This document shows positions 6,997 to 15,362 of a stretch of 16,212 nucleotides of DNA, in pieces. Source of the DNA: Quisquiliibacterium sp. (GTDB taxonomy: Bacteria > Pseudomonadota > Gammaproteobacteria > Burkholderiales > Burkholderiaceae_E); assembly GCA_030830765.1 (NCBI GenBank), contig JAURMJ010000344.1:1-16212 (forward strand), given 5' to 3'. Position numbers and translations under genes: made by a program. The notes under the pieces were generated by a model. It was not told the DNA's origin and did no database searches. It saw only the letters and a list, made by a program, of their open reading frames with translations. Each line of letters starts with the position of its first letter. Within the stretch, counting starts at the first letter, position 1.

Positions 6997-8055
6997 ATGG
7001 GATGGTTATCTGAACGCGTCATTGACTGGCAACGGCTGCACGGCAGGCAGGATCTTGCCTGGCAACGCACGCGCGACCCCTATCGGATCTGGGTTTCCGA
7101 AATCATGCTGCAGCAGACTCAGGTGTCCGCAGTCATCCCGTTCTATCTGGCATTTCTTGAGCGTTTTCCGGACGTGCGCGCCTTGGCGGCGGCGTCGCAG
7201 GAACAGGTGCTGGCCGCCTGGAGCGGGCTGGGTTATTACACCCGGGCCCGCAACCTGCATGCGTGCGCACAGCGAATCGTCAATGATTTCGGAGCTTGCT
7301 TTCCTCAGACGGCTGAACTGCTCGAACAGTTGCCGGGCATTGGTCGCTCGACGGCAGCAGCAATTGCCGCTTTTGCCTTCGGGGAACGTGCCGCGATTCT
7401 GGACGGGAACGTCAAGCGCGTGTTCTGCCGATTCTTTGGTGTTGAAGGCTACCCGGACTCGGCGCCGGTGCTGCGCGGACTCTGGCGTCTGGCCGAGCAG
7501 GAACTGCCTGAGATCGGAATCGAGGGCTATACGCAGGGTTTGATGGATCTCGGGGCGACGCTGTGTACACGACAAAAGCCTGACTGCGCAGTCTGTCCGA
7601 TCACCGAGCGCTGTGTTGCCCGTTTGAATGGACGGACCGCGGAATTGCCGATGCCCCGCCCCCGTCGTGCATTGCCGTCACGCAGCACGGTGATGCTTGT
7701 TCTGATGCGAGGGGACGAAGTGCTGCTTCAGCGACGTCCTTCCCCAGGGATCTGGGGCGGACTGTGGTGCTTGCCGCAAGTTGACGGGGGGCTGATCGGT
7801 GAGCCGGATCTGGCTGGCTTTGGACTTCGGATGCATGCGGTGACTGAACTTGAGCCGTTTGAGCATGTATTCACGCACTTCAGGCTGATGATCCGGCCGC
7901 TCCTGCTGGACGTGTCACTGTTCGATCACGTTGCCGAAACAGACGGTCAGCTTTGGCTCGAACTGTCCGAGATCGACTCCGCCGCGCTTCCCAGACCGGT
8001 CAAGACGCTGTTGCAGCGCGTACGAGCTCAGAGGTCCATGGCCGTGAAGACATAG
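6997..8055 (+). CDS. mutY: Adenine DNA glycosylase MutY
   Basis: Removes adenine misincorporated opposite 8-oxoguanine, complementing MutM. Using the ATG at 6997 (352 residues; an in-frame TTG lies three codons upstream), the catalytic Glu is E35 in SEIMLQQTQV. The helix-hairpin-helix is LPGIGRSTAAAI (112-123), followed by the catalytic Asp136 in ILDGNVKR. The [4Fe-4S] cluster ligands are Cys190, 197, 200 and 206 (C-x6-C-x2-C-x5-C). The C-terminal MutT-like domain from about 230 contains VFTHFRL, with His294 in the loop that reads 8-oxoG. All key residues are present. No clear Shine-Dalgarno is seen. It converges on the LON-domain gene, with about 110 bases between the stops. Confidence 0.97.
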   Translation: MGWLSERVIDWQRLHGRQDLAWQRTRDPYRIWVSEIMLQQTQVSAVIPFYLAFLERFPDVRALAAASQEQVLAAWSGLGYYTRARNLHACAQRIVNDFGACFPQTAELLEQLPGIGRSTAAAIAAFAFGERAAILDGNVKRVFCRFFGVEGYPDSAPVLRGLWRLAEQELPEIGIEGYTQGLMDLGATLCTRQKPDCAVCPITERCVARLNGRTAELPMPRPRRALPSRSTVMLVLMRGDEVLLQRRPSPGIWGGLWCLPQVDGGLIGEPDLAGFGLRMHAVTELEPFEHVFTHFRLMIRPLLLDVSLFDHVAETDGQLWLELSEIDSAALPRPVKTLLQRVRAQRSMAVKT

Positions 8056-8165
8056 TCTGTCCTCAGCGTGAGCTGGCATGCACGACCGGCCGTTGCGGTG
8101 GACCGCTCGGGATCGAGCGCCTGGAATACCCGCGCTTGATTTTCTGGCAAGAATCAACGACGGAT

Positions 8166-8789
8166 TTAGATGACCCGGTGCTGCTCAAGGTACTGGTGGA
8201 CAATTTCCAGCCGTGCAACAGGGTCCGGTAATTCCATCAGCTTTTGCTTTGCCTTGGTCGAAATCGGCAGGAATTCAGCCAGTCTGTTGGAAACCCAGCC
8301 TGCTGAGTCGAACAGATAGGGTTCGCAGATCATGCGCTGGATCTGTGAGGGTTCTTTCTCGACCAGGTCATGGACAATCCGCTCAAGCAGCTTCACGCAG
8401 GCTTGGAACTGTTCGGGAATCGGCTCTTCGAGGTCGGGTTCAAGCACGATCACGTCGGCGCGAATCAGCCCATCCGCCTGAACCCTGCTCGATGCAATCG
8501 AGAACCGTTGCGTGCCTTGCGTGCGCAGATGCAGCATGCCCAGCTGTTCCATGTCCCAGTCGGTGATGCGGGCCAGGCAACCTGTCTGCTCATGCTGCGC
8601 AGCTTTCCCCACTTCGCTGCCCTTCAGGATCAGGCAAACGCCGAACGCACTCTCCTGTTTCAGGCATTCGCGTGCCATGTCCATATAGCGCGCCTCGAAA
8701 ATTCGCAGTGGCAGGCTGCCGCCCGGAAACAACACGGTCCCGAGAGGAAAGATCGGCAGGTCGCGCATGACAGACATCTGTTCGATCAT
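8166..8789 (-). CDS. Stand-alone LON substrate-binding (LON-N) domain protein
   Basis: About 207 residues that match only the N-terminal substrate-recognition domain of Lon protease. The beta-rich start LPIFPLGTVLFPGGSLPLRIFEARY is typical, as is the helical C-terminal half with LERIVHDLVEKEP. There is no AAA+ Walker motif and no Ser-Lys protease dyad, so it is not a protease. The role of such proteins is not well defined; adaptor or substrate-binding function is a guess. The ATG at 8789 is preferred: it starts one base after the rapZ stop and has AGGA four bases upstream. A TTG at 8801 would overlap rapZ. Close coupling to rapZ suggests joint expression. Confidence 0.85.
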   Translation of the reverse strand: MIEQMSVMRDLPIFPLGTVLFPGGSLPLRIFEARYMDMARECLKQESAFGVCLILKGSEVGKAAQHEQTGCLARITDWDMEQLGMLHLRTQGTQRFSIASSRVQADGLIRADVIVLEPDLEEPIPEQFQACVKLLERIVHDLVEKEPSQIQRMICEPYLFDSAGWVSNRLAEFLPISTKAKQKLMELPDPVARLEIVHQYLEQHRVI

Positions 8790-8790
8790 G

Positions 8791-9666
8791 TCATCCTGCA
8801 ATTGGGCGATGCGTTAACGATCTGTGGCGGACTGTTACCTGTTCGGTCTTGCGGAACCGGCGAGCGAGTTCCTCGACGCAGTAGACCGAGCGATGCTGTC
8901 CACCGGTGCAGCCGATCGCGACCGTCAGGTAGCTGCGGTTTTCCTGCAGGTACATCGGCAGCCAGGCATCCAGAAAACCGGCAATGTGATCGATGAGCCT
9001 TCGCACCGACGGGATCTCGCGCAGGAACTGCGCAACCGGCTCATCCAGGCCGGTCAGGGGACGCAATTCGCTCGTGTAGTAGGGGTTCGGCAGACACCGC
9101 GCATCAAAGACCAGGTCTGCATCCAGCGGGACGCCATGCTTGTAGCCAAACGATGCGAACAACAGCGTCAGCGGGGCATGCGGGGCCTCGACGACATCGC
9201 GAATCCATTGCCGCAGCACGTTGGGGTGCAGTGAGCTGGTATCCAGCGGGATACCGATGTCCTCGATCACGGACATCAATTCGCGCTCGCGTTCGATTGC
9301 TTCGATCAGCGTCTGTTCAGGCGACTTCTCCGGCGCCCCGCGCATGGAGAGCGGGTGTCGTCTGCGGGTTTCGGAATAGCGTTGCAGCAGCGTCTCGGTG
9401 CGCGCGTTCAGAAAGATCACCTTGACCTCGTGACCCATCTCGCCAAGTCCTGTAACGATCTCGCGCAGATCTGCCACGGAACCGCCGCTGCGCGCATCGA
9501 TTGAGACTGCCACCGAGTTGTGACCGGCCTGGTTCAGAGAGGTAATCACATCACTCAGAAATCGGACAGGCAGATTGTCAATGCAATAAAAACCATCGTC
9601 TTCGAGAACGTTGATTGCAATCGATTTGCCGGAGCCGGAGATGCCGGTGATCAGTGCGACGCGCAT
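8791..9666 (-). CDS. rapZ: RNase adapter / nucleotide-binding protein RapZ (YvcJ family)
   Basis: P-loop protein. In enterics RapZ delivers the small RNA GlmZ to RNase E and controls glucosamine-6-phosphate synthase; the role in betaproteobacteria is less clear. The Walker A motif is GISGSGKS (8-15). The family hallmark GCTGGQHRSVY lies in the C-terminal domain around residues 250-265. The basic tail VRHRSLTHR resembles the RNA-binding tail of E. coli RapZ. The 291 residues are normal. It follows hprK after 91 bases, and no convincing Shine-Dalgarno is visible before the ATG. The next gene starts one base after its stop. Confidence 0.96.
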   Translation of the reverse strand: MRVALITGISGSGKSIAINVLEDDGFYCIDNLPVRFLSDVITSLNQAGHNSVAVSIDARSGGSVADLREIVTGLGEMGHEVKVIFLNARTETLLQRYSETRRRHPLSMRGAPEKSPEQTLIEAIERERELMSVIEDIGIPLDTSSLHPNVLRQWIRDVVEAPHAPLTLLFASFGYKHGVPLDADLVFDARCLPNPYYTSELRPLTGLDEPVAQFLREIPSVRRLIDHIAGFLDAWLPMYLQENRSYLTVAIGCTGGQHRSVYCVEELARRFRKTEQVTVRHRSLTHRPIAG

Positions 9667-9757
9667 ACGGGTGAGGGGCAGGGACCAATTGTCAGGAAAC
9701 CTAGCTTACCTGCGTCGGACTGCACCGGGAAAGTGCTTGATTCGATCTGGGGCGTGT

Positions 9758-10690
9758 TCAATCGCGTTGGCCTTCGATCATCTGGTGCTGACGGTCAATG
9801 AACTCGCGCATCGTATCGATCCCGCGCAGTGAGAGCACAGCACTGCGTACGGCAGCCTCGGTGAGGACGGCGATATTGCGTCCGGCGGCGACTGGGATCA
9901 CGACCTTTCGAATCGGCAGACCCAGCACGTTTTGATTCAGTGCTTCCAGTGGCAACCGCTGATATTCGTTCTCCATCACGCTGCGACGCACCAGGTGCAC
10001 GATCAGTTTCAGGCGCATCTTCGGACGGATTGCCGTTTCACCGAAAATTGCCCGGATATCCAGCAGACCCAGGCCCCGCACCTCAAGCATGTTCTTGAGC
10101 AGCGGTGGGCAGCGTCCTTCAATGGCATGCGGTGCAATCCGGCGGAAGTCGACGACGTCATCAGCTACCAAGCCATGGCCGCGACTGATCAGCTCCAGGG
10201 CCAACTCACTCTTGCCCAGGCCCGACTCGCCGGAAATCAGCACACCCATTCCGAGCACGTCCATGAAGACACCATGCAGTGACGTGGCGTCGGCCGTGGT
10301 CTTTGCGAGCCAGTAGCGCAGGTTCTCGATGACTTCGGTCGAGGTCATCGGTGATGAGAGCAGAGGCAGGCCCTCCTGCTCGCACAGGTCGAGCATCAGC
10401 TGCGGTGGTGCAAGTCCCTCGGTGACGATCAGCGCGGGCGGGTGAGCAGAAATGATGTCTTCAAGGATGGCCCTGTGACGCGTTTCGGTCTGACGGTTGT
10501 AGTAATCGGTCTCGGCTTTGCCGAAAACGTGGATTCGCGCTGGATGAATCAGGTTCAGATAACCAACCATCTCGGCTGGCGCACTTCCCCCTGCACCAAG
10601 CGGGCGATCAGCCCCTGAGTTGCCTGCGAGCCACGAGAATTTCAGGAACTCCCGATTGCCATCGAACAGTTGCTGGACAGTGACAGACAT
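9758..10690 (-). CDS. hprK: HPr kinase/phosphorylase
   Basis: Phosphorylates and dephosphorylates a serine of HPr-like PTS phosphocarriers. The 310-residue protein has an N-terminal Mur-ligase-like domain (about 1-130) and a C-terminal kinase domain. In the latter are His140 in SLHGVF, Walker A GESGLGKS (154-161), Asp177-Asp178 in LVADD, and the HprK signature LEVRGLGLLDI (about 202-212). The ATG at 10690 is chosen because AGGAG lies upstream with about ten bases between and MSVTVQQLFDG fits the family start; an upstream in-frame ATG at 10714 would nearly reach ptsN. ptsN ends 33 bases upstream. The genes for HPr and Enzyme I are not in this window. Confidence 0.96.
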   Translation of the reverse strand: MSVTVQQLFDGNREFLKFSWLAGNSGADRPLGAGGSAPAEMVGYLNLIHPARIHVFGKAETDYYNRQTETRHRAILEDIISAHPPALIVTEGLAPPQLMLDLCEQEGLPLLSSPMTSTEVIENLRYWLAKTTADATSLHGVFMDVLGMGVLISGESGLGKSELALELISRGHGLVADDVVDFRRIAPHAIEGRCPPLLKNMLEVRGLGLLDIRAIFGETAIRPKMRLKLIVHLVRRSVMENEYQRLPLEALNQNVLGLPIRKVVIPVAAGRNIAVLTEAAVRSAVLSLRGIDTMREFIDRQHQMIEGQRD

Positions 10691-10723
10691 TGTTCGGTGA
10701 CTCCTGGGTGGCATGGACCGTAG

Positions 10724-11194
10724 TCAGGCAGCAGGCTGGTACGGAGTCCAGTTTTCGAGAATGGTTCGGACCTGTGCAGGGCCTTCGCAGCCCATCAGGT
10801 TTTCGCGAATGGCGCGGTCCGACAGCAGTTCGGCGAACTCGGAGAGCAGTTCAAGGTGCTCTTCGGTTGCATGTTCGGGAACCAGGAGAAACACCAGCAG
10901 CCTGACTGGTTGCGAGTCCGGGGCGTCGAAAGGAATCGGTGCGTCCAGACGGACAAAAGCCGCCAGCGTGTCCTTCAGACCCTTGATTCGGCCATGGGGA
11001 ATTGCAACGCCTTCACCCAAGCCGGTGGATCCCAGCCTTTCGCGGGCAAAAAGCGAGTCGAAGACCTTGCCGCGCTCAATCCCGTGATTGTTTTCGAAGA
11101 GCAGGCCGACCTGTTCAAACAGGCGCTTCTTGCTCGTGACCTCCAGGCCAGTGATCACGTTGCTGGCAGGAAGAAGTCCGATCATTCGGTTCAT
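10724..11194 (-). CDS. ptsN: PTS IIA-like nitrogen-regulatory protein (EIIA-Ntr)
   Basis: Terminal acceptor of the nitrogen phosphotransferase chain (PtsP-NPr-PtsN), a regulator rather than a sugar transporter. The 156 residues cover a single EIIA fructose/mannitol-type domain. The phosphorylated His is H67 in GEGVAIPHGR, equivalent to H73 of E. coli PtsN. Other family features are LGSTGLGEG and LLVFLLVPEHATEEHLELLSE. The ATG at 11194 fits the family start (MIGLLPASNV follows three codons later); the in-frame TTG at 11230 is not needed. It lies between hpf and hprK with a 198-base leader that holds a possible promoter. Confidence 0.95.
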   Translation of the reverse strand: MNRMIGLLPASNVITGLEVTSKKRLFEQVGLLFENNHGIERGKVFDSLFARERLGSTGLGEGVAIPHGRIKGLKDTLAAFVRLDAPIPFDAPDSQPVRLLVFLLVPEHATEEHLELLSEFAELLSDRAIRENLMGCEGPAQVRTILENWTPYQPAA

Positions 11195-11260
11195 GGCATC
11201 AGACCCGTACGGCGTGTTGCGTTGCGGCAAAAACGCTAGGTTTTGAAACGAAGGGTCCGT

Positions 11261-11289
11261 ACATTAATCGGATCACCATCCTGTGTCCA
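11261..11289 (-). promoter_or_regulatory. Possible sigma-70 promoter for ptsN-hprK-rapZ
   Basis: On the minus strand TGGACA (11284-11289) and TAATGT (11261-11266) are separated by 17 bases. The -35 matches TTGACA at five of six positions; the -10 matches TATAAT at the three most conserved positions. Transcription would begin about 60 bases before the ptsN ATG. It is a visual match only; the hpf-side hairpin upstream makes a separate promoter plausible. Confidence 0.3.
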
Positions 11290-11352
11290 GTCCGCAGCTC
11301 ATTCTCATGTGTGTTTTGCGATGCACAAATACAGTGTTTGGAATTTCATGCC

Positions 11353-11383
11353 GGAAAGACCCCCGTGCGCGCGGGCTCGGGGG
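11353..11383 (-). terminator. GC-rich hairpin after hpf, possible terminator
   Basis: On the minus strand CCCCCG pairs with CGGGGG (11360-11383) around a GC-rich loop and is followed by TCTTTCC. It lies nine bases past the hpf stop. The tail is pyrimidine-rich but short of T, so termination may be partial. Confidence 0.4.
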
Positions 11384-11392
11384 CTGGCGACT

Positions 11393-11713
11393 TCAGGTGG
11401 GCACATGCTGCTTGAGCGCGTCGTGACCGTGATCCTGCTGCTTGTCCTTGTGTTTGAGGACTTGCCGGTCGAGCTTGTCCATCAGCATGTCAATGGCAGC
11501 GTAAAGGTCCTGATCTTCGGACTCGGCGTGGATTTCCTTTCCCGGCAGGTGAATGTTGATTTCCGCCTTCTGCACGAGTTTTTCCACCGAAAGGAAAACT
11601 TTGATATCGATGACACGATCGAAGTGGCGGGTAACGCGCTCAAGCTTCTGCGTGACGTAATCCCGGATCGCTGGCGTCACTTCGAGATGGTGTCCATTGA
11701 TGGAAAGATTCAT
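11393..11713 (-). CDS. hpf: Ribosome hibernation promoting factor, short form
   Basis: Binds the 30S decoding region and helps form inactive ribosome dimers in stationary phase; in this locus it was historically called the sigma-54 modulation protein. The 106 residues correspond to short HPF, lacking the dimerisation domain of long HPF. The start MNLSINGHHLEVTPAIRDYV and the later AESEDQDLYAAIDMLMDKLDRQ are the family signatures. The His/Lys-rich tail HKDKQQDHGHD is typical. The start is firm because a full AGGAGG lies four bases before the ATG. rpoN ends 43 bases upstream. The long open frame upstream of the ATG overlaps rpoN and is not coding. Confidence 0.97.
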   Translation of the reverse strand: MNLSINGHHLEVTPAIRDYVTQKLERVTRHFDRVIDIKVFLSVEKLVQKAEINIHLPGKEIHAESEDQDLYAAIDMLMDKLDRQVLKHKDKQQDHGHDALKQHVPT

Positions 11714-11717
11714 GTTG

Positions 11718-11723
11718 CCTCCT
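11718..11723 (-). promoter_or_regulatory. Strong ribosome binding site of hpf
   Basis: A perfect AGGAGG four bases before the hpf ATG, the strongest Shine-Dalgarno in the window. It fixes the start and predicts higher translation of hpf than of the neighbouring rpoN on a shared mRNA. Confidence 0.8.
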
Positions 11724-11756
11724 AGCGGATTGGTTTTCCGGGTTTCTGTCTGTAGG

Positions 11757-13265
11757 TTACAGCACTTTTCGTTGCGAAACGGCGGGAATCCGGCTGGCCT
11801 CGCGGTACTTCGCCACAGTGCGTCGCGCGACAACAATGCCCCTTTCGCCGAGCAGTTCGGCGAGGCGACCGTCAGACAGGGGAGTCCTTGGGTCTTCGAC
11901 ATCGACGAGCTGTTTGATCAGCTCGCGGATGGCAGTGCTGGATGCAGTTCCGCCTGCTTCGGTCGCCACGTGACTGCCGAAGAAATATTTCAACTCAAAA
12001 GTGCCATGCGGCGTCAGCATGTACTTTTGGGTCGTCACGCGTGAGATGGTTGATTCATGCAGGCCCAGCTCTTCGGCGATTTCCCGAAGAACCAGTGGGC
12101 GCATGGCCACTGCCCCGTGAGAAAAGAATGTCTTTTGCCGCTCGACGATAGCCCCCGCGACCCGTTCGATGGTCAGTGCCCGCTGCTGCAGATTCTTGAT
12201 TAGCCAGCGGGCCTCCTGCAGCTGGGATGACAGGTTTTCGCCGCCGCTGCCCCGACTGCTGCGCACGATCTGTGCATACACGTCGTTGACCTTCAATTGA
12301 GGCTGAGCTTTGGAATTCAGTTGTACTTGCCAAGATCCTCTGACCTTGCGAACCACGACATCCGGGATCACATAGACCGGTTCGCTCACAGAGAACGCTG
12401 CGCCTGGCCGAGGGTTCAGGCTGCGTATTAATGCCTGCGCCTCGCGCAGCGCATCTTCGTCACAATGCAGTGCGCGTTTGAGTCTTGTGTAGTCCTTCGC
12501 GGCCAGAAGGGGCAGGTGCTCATCGACGATTTGAATGGCAAGTCCAAGGGCCTCGTGATTCAGGCTCGAGTCACGTTCAGGGCGCGCTCGCAGTTGCAGC
12601 CTCAGGCTCTCCTGCAGATCTCGAGCCCCTATTCCCGTCGGGTCGAAGCTTTGTAGCAGCTTGAGCCCGGTTGTCAGCGACTCAGGTTCAATCTGGACTT
12701 CGTCGGGCAGGCAGGCGGCGATTTCCTCCAGCGAAGCATCAAGGTAACCGTCTTCGTCAAGGTTCTCAATCAGGATCATGACGATCGCCCTGTCCAGTGG
12801 CTCGCATCGGGTTGCGGCGAGTTGGCCCAGGAGGTGGTCGCGCAGGCTTCGGCCCGTGTCGGCAATCTGATTGAGCGTGCGTGCTTCGTCGTTGTCGTCG
12901 TTCGGAGTCCGGCTCGAGGCTTCATAGCCCCAGTCGCTGTCCAGGCCAGACTCGAAATCGTTGTTCAATTCAAACGCGTTGTCCTGGACTGCGTCGTTGG
13001 CGGAGTCTCGTGGGTCGGCGTTCAAACGATCGTCAGTGTCCACTCTTGATATCGAGGCTTCGGCCTCGATCGAGCCATTAGCTGCAATCCGAAGGCTGTC
13101 CTGCAGCGGATCATCGATACGCTCAAGCAGCGGATTGTCTGCCAGGATCGTCTCAAGTTCCTGTTCCAGTTCGAGTGAAGACAGCTGCAGAAGCCTGATC
13201 GCCTGCTGCAACTGCGGCGTCATTGCCAACTGCTGGGAGAGTTTGAACTGAAGCGATGTCTTCAC
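11757..13265 (-). CDS. rpoN: RNA polymerase sigma-54 factor
   Basis: Alternative sigma factor that recognises -24/-12 promoters and needs AAA+ activators, used for nitrogen and other regulons. The 502 residues begin with the Gln/Leu-rich activator-responsive region I (LAMTPQLQQAIRLLQLSS, residues 13-30). The acidic region II spans about 50-135. Region III includes the helix-turn-helix GLHESTISRVTTQKYM (401-416). The diagnostic RpoN box ARRTVAKYRE lies at 480-489. The start is GTG, not ATG; it gives the canonical MKTSLQFKLSQQLA and lies 44 bases after the lptB stop. No good Shine-Dalgarno is visible, which would keep levels low. It sits between lptB and hpf, as in most proteobacteria. Confidence 0.97.
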   Translation of the reverse strand: MKTSLQFKLSQQLAMTPQLQQAIRLLQLSSLELEQELETILADNPLLERIDDPLQDSLRIAANGSIEAEASISRVDTDDRLNADPRDSANDAVQDNAFELNNDFESGLDSDWGYEASSRTPNDDNDEARTLNQIADTGRSLRDHLLGQLAATRCEPLDRAIVMILIENLDEDGYLDASLEEIAACLPDEVQIEPESLTTGLKLLQSFDPTGIGARDLQESLRLQLRARPERDSSLNHEALGLAIQIVDEHLPLLAAKDYTRLKRALHCDEDALREAQALIRSLNPRPGAAFSVSEPVYVIPDVVVRKVRGSWQVQLNSKAQPQLKVNDVYAQIVRSSRGSGGENLSSQLQEARWLIKNLQQRALTIERVAGAIVERQKTFFSHGAVAMRPLVLREIAEELGLHESTISRVTTQKYMLTPHGTFELKYFFGSHVATEAGGTASSTAIRELIKQLVDVEDPRTPLSDGRLAELLGERGIVVARRTVAKYREASRIPAVSQRKVL

Positions 13266-13309
13266 TGAAAAATCGGAGTCTGCGCGCCGAGGTTCGGCTG
13301 CGTCTGGGC

Positions 13310-14083
13310 TTACATCCGGAAGTGTTCGCCCAGGTAGACCCGGCGAACACTTTCGTCGGCGACGATGTCATCGGGGCGACCGGAAGCAAGAACAGTGCCC
13401 GCGTTGATGATATACGCTCGATCGCAGATGCCGAGTGTCTCTCTGACGTTATGGTCGGTAATGAGTACGCCGATCCCTCTGTCTTTCAGGAATTTGACGA
13501 TCCGCTGAATTTCGATCACTGCGATCGGATCAACCCCGGCAAAGGGTTCGTCAAGGAGAATGAATCGCGGCGCCGTGGCCAATGCCCTGGCAATTTCAAC
13601 GCGGCGCCGTTCTCCACCTGAGAGCGAAAGCCCTGTATTCGATCGGAGGTGTTCGATCTGAAGCTCTGCGAGCAGCGAGGTGAGCTGCTGTTCGAGTTGA
13701 ATGTCCGAGAGTGGTTTGCCGTCGGCGCCGGTCTGCAGTTGCAGAACCGCCAGGATGTTCTCTTCGACACTAAGCTTGCGAAAGACCGAGGCTTCCTGAG
13801 GCAGGTAGGACAAGCCTAGTCTGGCGCGGCGATGAATCGGCAGGCGGCTGATCGGCTTTCCGTCCAGCTTGATCTGGCCCGCATCGCTGGGAACAAGGCC
13901 CACAATCATGTAGAAGCAGGTTGTCTTGCCCGCACCATTCGGGCCAAGCAGACCAACGACTTCACCGCTGTTCACGTTCAGCGAGACATCCTTGACGACC
14001 GCGCGGCCATGGTAGGCCTTCATCAGGTGTTCGACCGAGAGCTCGCTTTGCGCGCCCGCATCAGAGTCGGACGCTTCGCTCAT
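13310..14083 (-). CDS. lptB: LPS export ABC transporter ATP-binding protein LptB
   Basis: Cytoplasmic ATPase that with LptF and LptG extracts lipopolysaccharide from the inner membrane. The 257 residues carry Walker [10 protein letters not shown] (47-55), the Q-loop at Gln96 in YLPQEASVF, the ABC signature LSGGERRR (154-161), Walker B FILLDEP (174-180), the D-loop AGVDP, and the switch His211 in ITDHNVRE. The first 15 residues are an Ser/Asp-rich extension beyond the usual start. The ATG overlaps the lptA stop as ATGA, implying translational coupling. lptF and lptG are not in the window. Confidence 0.97.
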   Translation of the reverse strand: MSEASDSDAGAQSELSVEHLMKAYHGRAVVKDVSLNVNSGEVVGLLGPNGAGKTTCFYMIVGLVPSDAGQIKLDGKPISRLPIHRRARLGLSYLPQEASVFRKLSVEENILAVLQLQTGADGKPLSDIQLEQQLTSLLAELQIEHLRSNTGLSLSGGERRRVEIARALATAPRFILLDEPFAGVDPIAVIEIQRIVKFLKDRGIGVLITDHNVRETLGICDRAYIINAGTVLASGRPDDIVADESVRRVYLGEHFRM

Positions 14084-14769
14084 TGTTTCCCCGACTCAAT
14101 GTTCCTGCTTGGGGCAAGCCTGGCGGGTGCTGAATTACCGGGTTCGCTCTGCTTTGGCTGGATGATGACGCGGACCCGGCCACTCGGATTTTCAGGCGTG
14201 GCAGCCTTGGCTCCGCCGCTTTCAACCGTAAAGAACTCGGTCCGGCTTTCGTAGGTGATCGCATTGCCATGAACTTCGTCGGTGACGCGTTCGCCCTGCA
14301 GACGTTTCATGTTTGCCTTGTGCTGCAACTTGACGATTTCAGTCTTGCCGTCGTAATCGATGCGCAGCGCCCGACCGGCGATGAACTGGTCAAGCCCGTC
14401 GCGTTTTTGCCTGAAGGTGGCTGGATTACCGGTCGCCGAGCCGAACTGGAAACCATCGGCGTCCTGGCGCAGCACAAGGCGGTCCGCTTTCAGAAGAATC
14501 GTGCCCTTGGTCAGTGTGACGTTGCCGGTAAAAACATTGACCTGCTTTGCGTCATCGTAGGTCATTGTGTCAGCTTCAATGTTGACCGGCTTGTCCCGGT
14601 CTGCCTTTTCGGCCAACGCGGGGCTTATGGTCAGCGCTGCAGATCCGAGTGCGATAACAAGCAAGAGGAGCGCACGCAGCTCGTTACGGGTGCAAATCGC
14701 CCGCTGCAGCGTGTTGGTCTGGCATGCAGTCGAGATAAAAATACGGAGGCCTCCGAAGGATTCGATCAT
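14080..14769 (-). CDS. lptA: Periplasmic LPS-transport bridge protein LptA
   Basis: Periplasmic OstA/LptA-like beta-jellyroll protein that links LptC at the inner membrane to LptD at the outer membrane. Of 229 residues, about 56-175 form the jellyroll, with [19 protein letters not shown] and [19 protein letters not shown] typical of the family. A signal peptide is likely: hydrophobic [13 protein letters not shown] (34-46) and cleavage after ALA at 53. Its N-region of about 32 residues is unusually long. The only ATG in frame is the one that overlaps the lptC stop as ATGA, so either the long N-region is real or a non-ATG start further in is used. A Ser/Pro-rich tail follows the domain. Confidence 0.93.
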   Translation of the reverse strand: MIESFGGLRIFISTACQTNTLQRAICTRNELRALLLLVIALGSAALTISPALAEKADRDKPVNIEADTMTYDDAKQVNVFTGNVTLTKGTILLKADRLVLRQDADGFQFGSATGNPATFRQKRDGLDQFIAGRALRIDYDGKTEIVKLQHKANMKRLQGERVTDEVHGNAITYESRTEFFTVESGGAKAATPENPSGRVRVIIQPKQSEPGNSAPARLAPSRNIESGKQ

Positions 14770-15362
14770 CGTTTACTGGCAGGGGTTGTCCAGATCCCGG
14801 TCACCTCGGACAGGACATTCAGAACGCGCGTCGAATTATTGAATTCCATGCCGACCCCAGTCAAGGAAGAGTCGCCATAGTTGATGCGGACCGGTTTGTC
14901 GGTGCGGGCAATCTCCTGGTTCGGCAGGATCTGAGCGTACTCGGTGCGGATCTGCAATTCTGGGCGGTCGCCTTGGGCTGCACGAGTCAGGACGACGTTG
15001 CCGTGCAGATGAGTGATGTCACCATCATCGCTCGCGACTCCTCGGTCCGCTGTAATGCGAACCAGGGGTTTTTCGGGTTCCAGACTGACTAGTTGTGGTT
15101 GCTCGAATTCGCTGGAGCTGTCATCTGCGAAATGGGTCAGCTGAACAGCGGAGAGTCTGAAAAGCGGCTGGCCCTCGCGGTTCATCCGGGTCAGTGAGAG
15201 TTTTTCAACGAAGTAATCAGCCTCATGCCCAAGATTGCGTGCTCTTTGCAGTTCCGAGAACTGATTGGTGAACTCGGCCAGGTAGTAACTGACCGCGGCT
15301 AAGACGGCCAGGATGCCGACCGACAGGGTTGCAGACATCCGGTCATAGGCGCGCTGGTTCAT
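14766..15362 (-). CDS. lptC: LPS export protein LptC
   Basis: Bitopic inner-membrane protein that receives LPS from LptBFG and passes it to LptA. The 198 residues have one N-terminal membrane segment (about 10-28, including SVGILAVLAAVSYYLAE) and a periplasmic jellyroll with HLHGNVVLTRAA and LQIRTEYAQILPNQEIARTD, the latter typical of LptC. The ATG is chosen because it overlaps the kdsC stop as ATGA and leads straight into the membrane helix; the open frame further upstream lies inside kdsC. Its own stop overlaps the lptA start in the same way. Confidence 0.94.
   Translation of the reverse strand: MNQRAYDRMSATLSVGILAVLAAVSYYLAEFTNQFSELQRARNLGHEADYFVEKLSLTRMNREGQPLFRLSAVQLTHFADDSSSEFEQPQLVSLEPEKPLVRITADRGVASDDGDITHLHGNVVLTRAAQGDRPELQIRTEYAQILPNQEIARTDKPVRINYGDSSLTGVGMEFNNSTRVLNVLSEVTGIWTTPASKR

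Noticed and set aside
8104..8157. Two small hairpins between the convergent mutY and LON-domain genes
   Set aside because: One has a 6-bp stem without a T tract, and the other an AT-rich 6-bp stem with a 10-base loop. A bidirectional terminator is possible but not supported.
11243..11725. 160-codon plus-strand open frame opposite hpf
   Set aside because: It is antisense to a gene with a perfect Shine-Dalgarno and family motifs; the translation shows no recognisable domain.
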